Positions 1 to 10,462 of a stretch of 64,000 nucleotides of DNA are shown here, in pieces (position 1 is the stretch's first letter; the number at the start of each line of letters is the position of its first letter). The stretch covers positions 26,226 to 90,225 of the forward strand of contig JBFWZA010000022.1 of NCBI GenBank assembly GCA_050185825.1, in the 5' to 3' direction. The notes beneath the pieces are model-generated. The model had not been told where the DNA came from. It saw nothing but the letters and a program-made list of their open reading frames with translations, and searched no databases. The DNA is from SZUA-309 sp050185825 (GTDB lineage: Bacteria > Pseudomonadota > Gammaproteobacteria > Pseudomonadales > Azotimanducaceae). Position numbers and translations under genes: made by a program.

Positions 1-296
1 AAATGGCCATTCTGGACGAGCACTGCCGGAAGGCCGGCCGGGATCCCAAGGCGATTCAGCGCTCCGCGGTGGCGCTGCTGTTCATGAGTGACGACCCCGC
101 CTTCCTCGAGCGGATGCGCGGCGCGAGCCTGCAGCAGGCGGCCATCATCGGCACGCCGGCGGAGGTGAAGCAGATCGTGGCCGAGTACGAGGCGGCGGGC
201 GTGGACGAGCTCATCGTGCCGGACTTCACCCTCGGGCCCAAGGCGCAGAAGCTCGCCACCATGGACACCTTCATCCGCGACGTCGCCGACCGCTGA
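1..296 (+). CDS. LLM-class (luciferase-like, F420-dependent type) oxidoreductase, C-terminal part
   Basis: Only the C-terminal ~98 residues are inside the window; the ATG at position 3 is probably internal because family members are about 300 residues long. The visible part has the usual C-terminal segment of bacterial luciferase-like enzymes: a helix pair followed by a stretch like I-I-G-T-P-A-E-V (about residues 49-56) and a terminal V-D-E-L-I-V-P-D strand (about 66-73). Members use reduced F420 or FMN to act on small organic substrates; the substrate cannot be told here. It ends 10 bases before the Nudix gene and is probably co-transcribed with it and the crotonase. The family call is fairly safe; F420 rather than FMN use is inference. 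Confidence 0.7.
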   Translation, partial: MAILDEHCRKAGRDPKAIQRSAVALLFMSDDPAFLERMRGASLQQAAIIGTPAEVKQIVAEYEAAGVDELIVPDFTLGPKAQKLATMDTFIRDVADR

Positions 297-306
297 AGCG
301 TCCACG

Positions 307-1119
307 ATGAACGACAGACAAGCGGCCACCCCCGTTCCGTCGGCGACGATTCTGATGCTGCGTGACTGCGCTAACCTGCGCGACAGCGCAGGCGGCCTGG
401 AGGTGTTCATGGTGGTGCGTCATCACCAGATCGACTTCGCCTCCGGGGCGCTGGTCTTCCCCGGCGGCAAGGCGGACCCGGCGGACTTCGACCCCGGCCT
501 CGACCCCTACCTCGACGGTGCGATGGCGGAGCCTGACATGAAAGCCATTCAGGTCGCCTCCATTCGCGAGGCCTTCGAGGAGTGCGGCGTGCTGCTGGCG
601 CGTCCGGCCGGATCCGACGCGCTCATCTCCGGCGAAAGGCTGGCGACGCTGGAGCCCTACCGGGATCGCCTGCACAAGGGCGAGCTCAGCATCCTCGAGT
701 TTTTGGAGCGGGAAGATCTGCGCCTCGCCTGCGACCGGCTCGTGCACTTCGCCCACTGGGTGACCCCGCCCATGGTGCCGAAGCGTTTCGACACCCACTT
801 CTTCCTGGCGGCCGCACCCGCCGACCACCTCGCCATCCACGACGGTCACGAATCCGTGGACTCCGTGTGGATCACGCCGGCGCAGGCGCTGGCCGACGCC
901 GCATCCGGCAGGCGGACGGTCATCTTTCCGACACTGCGCAACATCGAGAAGCTCGGCCGCTGGCATACGGTGGCGGACGCACTCGAGGCCACGGCCCACA
1001 CCACTCCGGTCCGGGTGCTGCCGTGGACCGAAGAACGCCCGGATGGCACTTACCTCTGCATCCCGCCGGAGGCGGATTACGACGTCACCGAGGAAAAGAT
1101 GCCGGGCCGCCCGGGCTGA
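307..1119 (+). CDS. Nudix hydrolase, NUDT19-like (putative CoA/acyl-CoA diphosphatase)
   Basis: 270 residues. The Nudix signature is split: an F-P-G-G-K segment near residue 55 is followed about 30 residues later by R-E-A-F-E-E-C-G-V near residue 90. An insertion inside the Nudix box is typical of the NUDT7/NUDT19/RP2 group, several of which cleave CoA or acyl-CoA to phosphopantetheine products. The metal-binding R-E-x-x-E-E core is intact. It lies between an LLM oxidoreductase and an enoyl-CoA hydratase-type gene on the same strand with short gaps, which fits a role in acyl-CoA turnover. The family is well supported; the CoA substrate is inferred from subgroup and context. Confidence 0.8.
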   Translation: MNDRQAATPVPSATILMLRDCANLRDSAGGLEVFMVVRHHQIDFASGALVFPGGKADPADFDPGLDPYLDGAMAEPDMKAIQVASIREAFEECGVLLARPAGSDALISGERLATLEPYRDRLHKGELSILEFLEREDLRLACDRLVHFAHWVTPPMVPKRFDTHFFLAAAPADHLAIHDGHESVDSVWITPAQALADAASGRRTVIFPTLRNIEKLGRWHTVADALEATAHTTPVRVLPWTEERPDGTYLCIPPEADYDVTEEKMPGRPG

Positions 1120-1155
1120 GCGCACGCAACACGGACAACACACACGAGGCAAACC

Positions 1156-1947
1156 ATGGCTGATCAAGGCATGCTCTACGACGTCACCGACCACATCGCC
1201 ACCATCACCTTCAACCGGCCCGACGAGCGCAACACCATCAGCGGGCCCATGCTGGAGGCGCTCTGCGAGAAGCTGCTGGCGGCGGAGGAAGACGGCGACG
1301 TGCGCGCCATCGTGCTCACGGGCACGGGTAAATTCTTCTGTGCCGGGCTCGATCTCAATGCCGGCACATCGAGCCTGGGTGGGGGGAAGAAGTCCAACAC
1401 CAAGCGTGGTCTGGACCTGCGCAACACACCGCCCACCGTGCTGCACGCGCTCGACACTCCCACCATCTGCGCGCTGAACGGTTCCGCCGCCGGCTACGGC
1501 ATGGACCTGGCCATGGGCTGCGACATCCGCGTGATGTCGAGCGAGGCCAAGCTCGCGGCAGCGTTCACCGCCCGCGGCATCGTCCCGGAATCCGGCGGCA
1601 CCTGGATCCTGCCGCGGTTGCTCGGCTGGGAGAAAGCTGCTGAGCTGATCTTCACCGGCCGCACACTGCTGGCCGACGAGTGCAGGGAACTCGGGCTCGT
1701 CTCCAAGGTGGTGGCCCCGGACGAGGTGGCCGGCACGGCCCAGGCGCTTGCCAGGGAAATCGCCACTAACGCCCCCATGGCCGTGCAGGCGGCCAAGCGG
1801 ATGATGCGTATGGGGCTCGACGAGACCTTCAACGACCACGTGCATCACGTGTACCTGCAATTGCTGCCGCTGTTCGCCTCGGAAGACTTCAAGGAAGGGA
1901 TGCAGTCGTTCCTTCAGAAGCGCAAGCCCGAGTTCAAGGGTTACTGA
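1156..1947 (+). CDS. enoyl-CoA hydratase/isomerase (crotonase) family protein
   Basis: 263 residues, normal family length. The crotonase fold is recognisable from N-R-P-D-E-R-N-T near residue 16, the first oxyanion-hole segment K-F-F-C-A-G-L-D-L near 60, the second at N-G-S-A-A-G-Y-G-M-D near 110, and P-E-S-G-G-T-W-I-L-P-R near 140, which keeps one of the two catalytic acidic positions. It should act on a CoA thioester by hydration, isomerisation or related chemistry in beta-oxidation-like catabolism; the exact reaction is not predictable. It follows the Nudix gene by 36 bases and is the last + strand gene before a minus-strand block. A C-terminal K-R-K-P-E-F-K-G is typical of the family. Confidence 0.9.
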   Translation: MADQGMLYDVTDHIATITFNRPDERNTISGPMLEALCEKLLAAEEDGDVRAIVLTGTGKFFCAGLDLNAGTSSLGGGKKSNTKRGLDLRNTPPTVLHALDTPTICALNGSAAGYGMDLAMGCDIRVMSSEAKLAAAFTARGIVPESGGTWILPRLLGWEKAAELIFTGRTLLADECRELGLVSKVVAPDEVAGTAQALAREIATNAPMAVQAAKRMMRMGLDETFNDHVHHVYLQLLPLFASEDFKEGMQSFLQKRKPEFKGY

Positions 1948-1950
1948 CGC

Positions 1951-2625
1951 TCAGTCCGCAACCATCCTGCCGAGCCGGTCGTACTCCACCGGTCGCAAGG
2001 TGAACGGCGACCGGCGCGTCTCCGTGCAGGTGCCCGCCCACCAGCGGGCACCGCGTTCCACCGCCCGATCCTCCACCAGGGTCAGGCAGTGGCCGTCGCG
2101 CTTCAGCTGGGTGCCCAGGGCGCCGTCGCGGGCGTAGGCCTCATCCGCCACACCGTAGGCGGCGGCGCTGCGCTCGGCCACGAGCACGCGGCGCCGCTGC
2201 TCCGCAATGCCGGTGTCGAGCGCGGCCTCCAGCGCGGCATTGAACGGCAGGCGCGGCGCCCACTGACCTGGGGCGTCCGAGCCGGCCTCACCGGCGACCA
2301 GGTCGTCCCATTCCGCAGGCCGCTCGAGGTTCAGCACCACGCGCGGCGGCGAGGGGTCTGGAGCCACACGAGGTTCCGGCGGACGCTCGACAGGCGGCTC
2401 GCGCACGCTGGGCGTCGATAGCGCCGGCGGGTCGGCAGCGGCGACAGGCTCATCCGCAGGCGCGGCCTTCGATTCCGGCGCGGCGGACGGCACCATCAGC
2501 ACCACCTCGAGTCGGACGGGTGCTCTGCCGGGTTGTTCCTGCCCGACGATCCACCAGACAACGGCGCCGTGTACGAGTATCGAGACCACCAGCGCCGGCA
2601 GAATCCTGTGCGCCTGCCTGGCCAC
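1951..2625 (-). CDS. TonB-like, membrane-anchored proline-rich protein
   Basis: 224 residues. An N-terminal hydrophobic segment (about residues 9-26, including a V-H-G-A-V-V-W-W stretch) is followed by a Pro/Ala/Glu-rich linker to about residue 95, the layout of TonB and TolA periplasmic spanners. The C-terminal ~110 residues hold two Cys (C-L-T and G-T-C-T) but no clear TonB C-terminal domain. The start is GTG, directly abutting the stop of the upstream metallo-beta-lactamase gene, so translation is probably coupled. It could serve energy transduction to outer-membrane receptors, but that rests only on architecture. Otherwise it is uncharacterised. Confidence 0.55.
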   Translation of the reverse strand: MARQAHRILPALVVSILVHGAVVWWIVGQEQPGRAPVRLEVVLMVPSAAPESKAAPADEPVAAADPPALSTPSVREPPVERPPEPRVAPDPSPPRVVLNLERPAEWDDLVAGEAGSDAPGQWAPRLPFNAALEAALDTGIAEQRRRVLVAERSAAAYGVADEAYARDGALGTQLKRDGHCLTLVEDRAVERGARWWAGTCTETRRSPFTLRPVEYDRLGRMVAD

Positions 2626-3666
2626 TCAGTCATCCATCGCGTTGTGCAGCTCGGCATACACCGCTTCCGGACGACGGGTGTAGCGCTTCGAGAAGTGAAA
2701 CGGCACCAGGCGCTCCACCTTCGCCGCGCGGGCGATCTCCGCGCATGCGCGCACGGTGAGGTGGCGGGTCTCCTGTGCCTGAGCCGCGTCCGCTGCACAG
2801 AACGTGGCTTCGCAGAAGAAGAGGTCCGCGCCGTCCGCAAGCTCACTCAGACGGTGACGGTTCTCCGCTGTGTCCGCAAAATCCGTGGCGTACGCCAGCC
2901 GCTCCCCTGGCGAGGCGACCACCAGCGCCTCGGCCAGCTCCGCCACCGTCCGCGCGCTGCCGTCCGGCAGCTCGATGACCGCCCGGGTGTCGCCGTCGCG
3001 CAGGTGTCGCTTCAACGCCGTGATCCAGGCCCCGGGTTCCAGCGACAGGTCAGTGAGTCGCTCGCGGTCGATGTGAATACGCGGCGCGTACTCGAGCGCG
3101 AAGGCCAGCACCGGAATGCCGTGATCGAGCTCGGTGCAGCGGACCCGGTACTCGGGCTGTCGGCAGATCACACCATCGGGGAGCGGCTGCGGCTCCAGGT
3201 GCGCGCTGGCGTGACCCGCCTTGAGATGCGACCACTCCAGGCTCTGTCCGTACACGTCGGCCACCAGGAACTCGGGGCCCGCATTCTCGATGCGATCCCA
3301 GTGGATGCCGCCGATCAGGCTCTCGATGCGGCTCGCCGTGCCCGGCAACCCGTAGATCCGGCAGGGCGGATACTCGCCCGTCATCCGCGCCCGCAGGACG
3401 TGCAGAAAGCCGCAGATATGGTCGAAATGGGCGTGGGTGAGAAAGATGTCGGTGACGGTGTGCAGCACCCGTCGAGACAGCGCCGCGGCGTCGCCGAGAT
3501 CGAACAGCAGCCGTTCACGCCGATTTCTGAACTTCACCTCCAGCAGCGGGTCGCCGAACACACCGTTCACCAGCCGTGCGCCGATGGTGCCGGTGCCTGC
3601 GCTCAGCGGCTGCCAGCCCGCGGGCGTGCGCACGGGCAGCGACGTCTCGACGATCTGCGGCCTCAT
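2626..3666 (-). CDS. metallo-beta-lactamase fold protein, ribonuclease Z-like
   Basis: 346 residues from the ATG at 3666. The T-H-A-H-F-D-H motif (about residue 83) is the zinc-binding H-x-H-x-D-H of the MBL superfamily. Further metal ligands are expected in A-G-H-A-S-A-H (about 180) and the late P-F-H-F-S-K-R-Y segment, where the H-F-S context resembles RNase Z/ElaC. RNase Z matures tRNA 3' ends, but related proteins act on other phosphodiesters. A longer reading from GTG at 3744 is rejected because that codon lies inside the terminator hairpin of degP. The ATG has GGAGG about 13 bases upstream; a TTG three codons earlier is an alternative. Confidence 0.72.
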   Translation of the reverse strand: MRPQIVETSLPVRTPAGWQPLSAGTGTIGARLVNGVFGDPLLEVKFRNRRERLLFDLGDAAALSRRVLHTVTDIFLTHAHFDHICGFLHVLRARMTGEYPPCRIYGLPGTASRIESLIGGIHWDRIENAGPEFLVADVYGQSLEWSHLKAGHASAHLEPQPLPDGVICRQPEYRVRCTELDHGIPVLAFALEYAPRIHIDRERLTDLSLEPGAWITALKRHLRDGDTRAVIELPDGSARTVAELAEALVVASPGERLAYATDFADTAENRHRLSELADGADLFFCEATFCAADAAQAQETRHLTVRACAEIARAAKVERLVPFHFSKRYTRRPEAVYAELHNAMDD

Positions 3667-3725
3667 CCTGGCCAAGTGTCCTCCAATTCCCGACGAATCC
3701 CGACTCTCAGCGCCAATGTTCTCCC

Positions 3726-3761
3726 AAAAAAAAGGCCGCTTCACGGGGAGTTGAAGCGGCC
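3726..3761 (-). terminator. rho-independent terminator of the degP gene
   Basis: On the minus strand a perfect 10-bp GC-rich stem (3752-3761 with 3734-3743; loop of 8) is followed by eight T residues (3733-3726). It lies 65 bases after the degP stop codon. Confidence 0.93.
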
Positions 3762-3825
3762 GCCCTGAAAACTTACGGGCAAGGGGAGGGAAAGAGAGAG
3801 TTACGTTTTCTGCTGGCTCACGAGC

Positions 3826-5343
<1,518 letters not shown>

Positions 5344-5409
5344 ATCGGATTCCTCCGCTTTCCATCACTGACTGCGGCGGAGTATGCGAAGCGATCCGTT
5401 TCACCAGGA

Positions 5410-5437
5410 TTTCCGGAAAATTAAGGATGTGTAATGT
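5410..5437 (+). promoter_or_regulatory. candidate promoter/operator region between degP and the response regulator
   Basis: A perfect 10-bp palindrome (TTTCCGGAAA, 5410-5419) sits in an AT-rich patch of the 166-base divergent gap. A TAATGT hexamer at 5432-5437 could be the -10 for the rightward genes. It may be a binding site for a regulator of either side. The call is by pattern only. Confidence 0.35.
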
Positions 5438-5509
5438 TGGGCGCGGAACCGGCCGACTCTGCTAGTGTCCGCGGAACACCGGTTTCACTTCATTCGGAGC
5501 TCACCGCAC

Positions 5510-6193
5510 ATGCTGCGCGTACTGGTCATCGAGGACGACGCCGAGGTAGCGGCTTTCATTGCGAAAGGCCTTGCCGAGCAGGGTCATTCGGTGGACAAGG
5601 CGATGGACGGCAAGACCGGCCTGCTGCTCGCTACCACGGAGGACTACGACGTGATGGTGATCGACCGCATGCTCCCGGAGCTGGACGGCCTCACCATCGT
5701 CCGCAGCGTGCGCGGTACCGGCAAGCAGACCCCCATGCTGATCCTCTCGGCACTGGGCGAGGTGGACAGCCGGGTGGAAGGGCTCAGGGCCGGGGGCGAC
5801 GATTACCTCACCAAGCCGTTTGCCTTCAGCGAGCTGCTGGCCCGCATTGAGGCGCTTGCCCGCCGGGCGACGCCGCACCCCGAAACGGAAACCACCCTTA
5901 AGGTGGCAGACCTGGAGCTGAACCTCCTGGCCCGCACCGCCACCCGCGCCGGCAGGAGCATCGATCTGCAGCCCCGGGAGTTCCGTCTGCTCGAATACCT
6001 GATGCGCCACGCCGGTCAGGTGGTGACCCGGACGATGCTCCTCGAGCAGGTCTGGGACTACAACTTCGATCCCCAGACCAACGTCATCGACGTCCACGTC
6101 AGCCGCCTGCGCGCGAAAATCGACAAGGGATTCGACACCCACCTGATCCAGACCGTGCGCGGCGCAGGGTACATGATCGATGCACCCGGCTGA
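5510..6193 (+). CDS. OmpR/PhoB-family response regulator
   Basis: 227 residues. The receiver domain (1-115) has the acidic pair E8/D9-D10, phospho-acceptor Asp52 in V-I-D-R-M-L-P, and Lys in Y-L-T-K-P-F. The C-terminal winged helix (about 130-225) shows L-Q-P-R-E-F-R-L-L-E-Y-L and N-V-I-D-V-H-V-S-R-L-R, typical of OmpR-type DNA binding. The ATG at 5510 is preceded by GGAG; an upstream GTG in frame adds residues not seen in the family. Its stop overlaps the histidine kinase start by 14 bases, so the two are co-translated. Divergent degP suggests envelope-stress control, but the stimulus is not shown. Confidence 0.93.
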   Translation: MLRVLVIEDDAEVAAFIAKGLAEQGHSVDKAMDGKTGLLLATTEDYDVMVIDRMLPELDGLTIVRSVRGTGKQTPMLILSALGEVDSRVEGLRAGGDDYLTKPFAFSELLARIEALARRATPHPETETTLKVADLELNLLARTATRAGRSIDLQPREFRLLEYLMRHAGQVVTRTMLLEQVWDYNFDPQTNVIDVHVSRLRAKIDKGFDTHLIQTVRGAGYMIDAPG

Positions 6194-7553
6194 GCTCCTT
6201 CAGTCGTCCACCTTCCGGCTGACGCTGCTCTACATGACCCTGGTGGCCGCCGCCATGCTGGCGCTGCTCGGCTTCATCTACTGGTCCACCGTCGGCTTCA
6301 TGTCCAGCCAGGTGGACGACACCATCGAGGCGGAGATCGTCGGGCTTGCCGAGCAGTACCGGGCCCGCGGCCTCAATGGCCTGGTGCGCACCATCAACGA
6401 CCGCATCGAGCGCAACCCGAGGAGCTCGTCGATCTATCTCTTCGCCTCGCCGAACCTGCAGCCGCTCGCCGGCAACCTGAACGGCTGGCCGACAGGCACA
6501 CCCGATGCGGAGGGCTGGCTCGACTTCGACGTGGACGATCCCAACCAGGGGCTGAAGAGCGTGAACGCCCGGGCCCGGGTGTTCGCGCTGCAGGGCAACT
6601 TCAACCTGCTGGTGGGCCGGGATGTGCGCGAGCTGCAGAGCATGCAGCGGCTGATCGAGCAGGCGCTGCTCTGGGGTGTGGGGATCACCATCGCGCTCGC
6701 CGCGCTCGGCGGCTTCATGCTCTCCCGCACCACGCTGAAGCGGCTCGAGGACATCAACGACACCAGCCGCGAGATCATGGCGGGGGATCTCTCGCGGCGG
6801 GTGCCCACCCGTGGCACCTCCGACGACTTCGACGAGCTGGCAGGGAATCTGAACGCGATGCTCGACGAGATCGAGCGCCTGATGGGCGGTATCCGCCACG
6901 TCTCCGACAACATCGCCCACGACCTGCGCACGCCGCTCACCCGGTTGCGCCACAAGCTGGAGACGCTGCGCGACGGCTCGCTCGACGACGCTGAACGCGA
7001 TGTCCAGATCGAGGAGAGCATCCAGCAGGCGGATCAGCTTCTCGCCACCTTCTCGGCCCTGCTGCGCATCGCCCGGATCGAGGCCGGCGGCTATCGTCTG
7101 CAGATCGGCGAGATCGATCTCGGCGCGCTGATCCACGACGCGGCCGAGCTCTATGAAGCCGCCACCGAGGAGAAGCACCTCAAACTCAGCGTCCGCGTCG
7201 ACGGCCATCCCAGCATTCAGGGAGACCGGGACCTGATCTTCCAGGCCGTGGCCAACCTGATCGACAACGCTCTGAAGTTCACCCCCGCGGGTGGCCGCAT
7301 CGAGGTTTCCGCGTCGGAAGCGGGCGGACGGATCTTTCTGCGGGTGGCGGACAGCGGCCCCGGCATTCCCGCCGAGGACAGAACGGCAGTGCTGAAACGC
7401 TTCCACCGTCTGGAGAACAGCCGCTCCACGCCCGGGAGCGGACTGGGACTGAGCCTGGTCTCCGCGGTGGCCAAGATGCACCAGGCGGAGCTCGAGCTTT
7501 CCAACAACGCGCCCGGGCTCAAAGCCTGCCTGATCTTTCCTGTCGCGTCCTGA
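6180..7553 (+). CDS. membrane sensor histidine kinase (HAMP-HisKA-HATPase)
   Basis: 457 residues. Two membrane segments (about 13-37 and 160-182) bracket a periplasmic sensor region of about 120 residues. A HAMP domain follows (about 183-235), then HisKA with the phospho-acceptor His247 in A-H-D-L-R-T-P-L. The HATPase domain has N-L-I-D-N-A-L-K-F (N box), D-S-G-P-G-I-P (G1) and G-S-G-L-G-L-S-L (G2). It autophosphorylates and should phosphorylate Asp52 of the overlapping response regulator. The sensor region matches nothing I recognise, so the signal is unknown. Confidence 0.93.
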   Translation: MHPAELLQSSTFRLTLLYMTLVAAAMLALLGFIYWSTVGFMSSQVDDTIEAEIVGLAEQYRARGLNGLVRTINDRIERNPRSSSIYLFASPNLQPLAGNLNGWPTGTPDAEGWLDFDVDDPNQGLKSVNARARVFALQGNFNLLVGRDVRELQSMQRLIEQALLWGVGITIALAALGGFMLSRTTLKRLEDINDTSREIMAGDLSRRVPTRGTSDDFDELAGNLNAMLDEIERLMGGIRHVSDNIAHDLRTPLTRLRHKLETLRDGSLDDAERDVQIEESIQQADQLLATFSALLRIARIEAGGYRLQIGEIDLGALIHDAAELYEAATEEKHLKLSVRVDGHPSIQGDRDLIFQAVANLIDNALKFTPAGGRIEVSASEAGGRIFLRVADSGPGIPAEDRTAVLKRFHRLENSRSTPGSGLGLSLVSAVAKMHQAELELSNNAPGLKACLIFPVAS

Positions 7554-7740
7554 GAAGCAGGCCTTTTGCCTATAACGTGTTTCAAAAATATTGAAGTTCT
7601 CCACAAGAGAGAGCACGATGTTCGGCGAGAGAGAGGGGTATCGGAATTGGTCCATGGTTGTTCGGTCCGTGCTGGGCCGATCTGGATACGTGCGTCGACA
7701 CCCACTGTCTGATCCAGCACGATTTCTTGGGGAGAGAAAC

Positions 7741-10417
7741 ATGACCTACCGATCGCACACACGGACTGCGTCCGTGGGGCTGCTGTACTGCTGCACGCTG
7801 GTTCTCGGCACGCTGCTCAGCCCTCCGGCTCTGGCAGAAGAGGCGGGCACCGGCCGTATCGAAGAGATCGTCGTTACCGCACAGAAGCGCGAAGAGAGCA
7901 TCCAGGACGTCGGCATGTCGATTCAGGCGGCAACCGGCGACAAGCTGAACGAGCTCGGCATCACCGACACGGCGGAGCTCTTCAAGGTGGTGTCGGGGTT
8001 CAACTCGAATGTCACCTACTACGGCACCACCATCTACACCATCCGCGGCGTGGGCTTCCAGGACACGGCGCTGGCGTCGAGCCCGACGGTGAGCGTCTAC
8101 CTCGACGAGACGCCCCTGCCCTATTCCGTGATGACCCAGGGTGTCGTCCTCGATCTGCAGCGCGTGGAGGCGCTCAAGGGTCCGCAGGGCACGCTGTTCG
8201 GCCAGAACGCCACCGGCGGGGCCGTGAACTACGTGGCCAACAAGCCGACCGAAACGTTCGAGGCGGGTATCGATGCCAGCTACGGCCGATTCAACACCAT
8301 GGATCTGCAGGGATTCGTCAGCGGCCCGATCAGTGAATCTTTGAGCTATCGGGTCGCCGCCCGGGTGATCAACTCCGACGGCTGGCAGAAGCAGTACACG
8401 AGCGGCGACAGCCACGCGCCGGACCCCTACTGGACCGATCTGGATCCGGACATCGCGCCGCCGGTGAACTACCGAGTGGACAACACCGCCGGCGACCAGG
8501 ACTTCTTCAGCGGCCGGGCGGCACTCCTGTTCGAGCCGAACGACCGCGTGAGCGCGCTGTTCACCGCCACCGGCTTCATCGATCAGAGCGACTCACAGCG
8601 ACCGCAGCTCTACGGATTCGCGGCCCTGAACCCGATCAACGGCCTGAATCCGCTGGTGGCCGACTACCCGCTTTCACCGAAGAACAACCGCTCTGCCGAC
8701 TGGGGCCCCTGCGTGAACGTCGATGGCGGCTCGGAGGCGAACGTCTACGGCTTCCGGCCCGGACCCCTGCAGTACACCGTCACGGAGATCGACCCGGACG
8801 GCGAGGCGCTGAACACCGGCAATCGACGCTACGACAACTGCGAGAAGGCCGCGAAAGACAACGACTACTGGTCGACGTCGCTGCGTCTCGACATCAACGT
8901 GACGGACGACATGATGCTGACGTCGCTGACCAGTTACGGGAAGTTCACCCGCGACCAGCGTCTGGAAAGCGACGGCACGATCTACCAGGATTACGAGTCC
9001 TTCCAGACCGGCTACATCAAGGACTTCTTCCAGGAAGTGCGCCTGTCCGGCTCGTTCAACGACAACGGCAACTGGGTAGTCGGCGCCAACTACGAGGACA
9101 CGGAGACCTGGGACAGCTTCCTGCAGACCTACGGTATCTCCACCGCGGTGCCGACCGAGGTCTTCAACCGGATTCCGCTCGGTGCGACCAACCCCAACAG
9201 CCGCCAGTCCATCGAGACCTGGGCCGTGTTCGGCAACGTCGAGTACGCGCTGACCGAAACGCTCACCGCCCAGGCGGGCGTGCGCTACACGGATCAGAAG
9301 CGGGACCATCGGGGCTGCGGCAACGACGGCGGTGACGGCACCTGGGCGGACATCTCCGTGGAGATCCAGCAGCTTCTGCAGTGGCTGAACGGCACGCCGC
9401 TCGACCAGACCACGTTTCTGGACGCGGGGCCAGGCAACTGCGCAACCACCGGGCCGGCTCCCGACTTCTACCCCGTTCCCGAAGGCTTCACCAGCAAGCT
9501 GGATGAGGACAACGTCTCCTGGCGGGTGGGCCTGAACTGGTTCTTCGACGAAGCGAAGATGCTCTACGCCAACGTCAGCAAGGGCTACAAGTCCGGCAGC
9601 TTTCCCACGGTCGCCACCTCGGCAGCGGTTCAGCTAGAGCCGGCCACCCAGGAGGAACTGCTCGCCTACGAGATCGGCACCAAGATGTCGCTCTTCGATG
9701 CGACGCTGCAGTTCAACGCGGCGGCCTTTTACTACGACTACACGGACAAGCAGATCCTGGGCGCCATCAACGATCCGATCTTCGGCTCGCTGCCGGCCCT
9801 GGTGAACGCCCGATTCCGAGGTGATCGGCTTCGAGTTCTCCATGGAGTGGTACCCGATCGAAGGTCTGCGCATCGCGCCGTCGGTCAGCTATGCGGACAG
9901 CGAGGTCAAGGGCACGTTCCGCAACTTCGACCCGTTCTTCAGTGGCACCTTCAATCCGTACGACAAGGATTTCTCCGGAGAACCGTTCCCGAACGCACCC
10001 AAGTGGACGGGCAACGTGGACGTTCAGTACGAGTGGCGGATCGCCAACGACATGATCCCGTTCATCGGCGCCAACCTGAACTACCAGAGCAAGACCAACG
10101 GCTTCTTCTACGATCAGTGCAACGAGCCGGGTCCACCGTCGGAGTGGGGCACCACCGCACGGCCCTGCACGCCGGAAGTGCATCCGTTCCTGGTGGGTGA
10201 TTACAAGCTGCCGATCAACGAGCGCGCGCTGCTGGATCTGCGTGCCGGGGTCGAGGCCGCAGACGGCGCCTGGCGGGTGTGGGCCTGGGGCCGCAACGTG
10301 ACCGGCAAGTACTACTGGAACCAGGTGCAGCACGTGAACGACGTCCTGCTGCGCTTCACCGGCATGCCGGCGACCTACGGGCTCGCGGTCAGCTTCCGCA
10401 TGGGAGACGGACGATAG
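7741..10417 (+). pseudogene. TonB-dependent outer-membrane receptor with an internal +1 frameshift
   Basis: Signal peptide (to about residue 33), TonB-box-like I-E-E-I-V-V-T-A-Q-K-R, plug domain (V-E-A-L-K-G-P-Q-G-T-L-F-G near 140) and a long beta-barrel. The reading frame is lost at a CCC run (9809-9811): the first frame runs on to a stop at 10200, while the barrel continues in another frame from 9812 to the stop at 10417. Dropping one C restores a continuous 891-residue receptor ending in the usual aromatic-rich barrel strands (final V-S-F-R-M). It is either an inactivated gene or a one-base sequence error. It has an RBS (GGGGAG) before ATG 7741. It imports an unknown large substrate; the family resembles receptors next to lipid/aromatic catabolic genes. 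Confidence 0.85.
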
Positions 10418-10422
10418 AGTCC

Positions 10423-10458
10423 GGGGCGGGTGTGGATGTCCCCACGCCCGCCCCTTTT
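10423..10458 (+). terminator. rho-independent terminator after the TonB receptor
   Basis: A 13-bp stem with one G-T pair (10423-10435 with 10442-10454) and a six-base loop is followed by TTTT. It begins six bases after the receptor stop and stands between two convergent transcription units. Confidence 0.85.
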
Positions 10459-10462
10459 CCCG

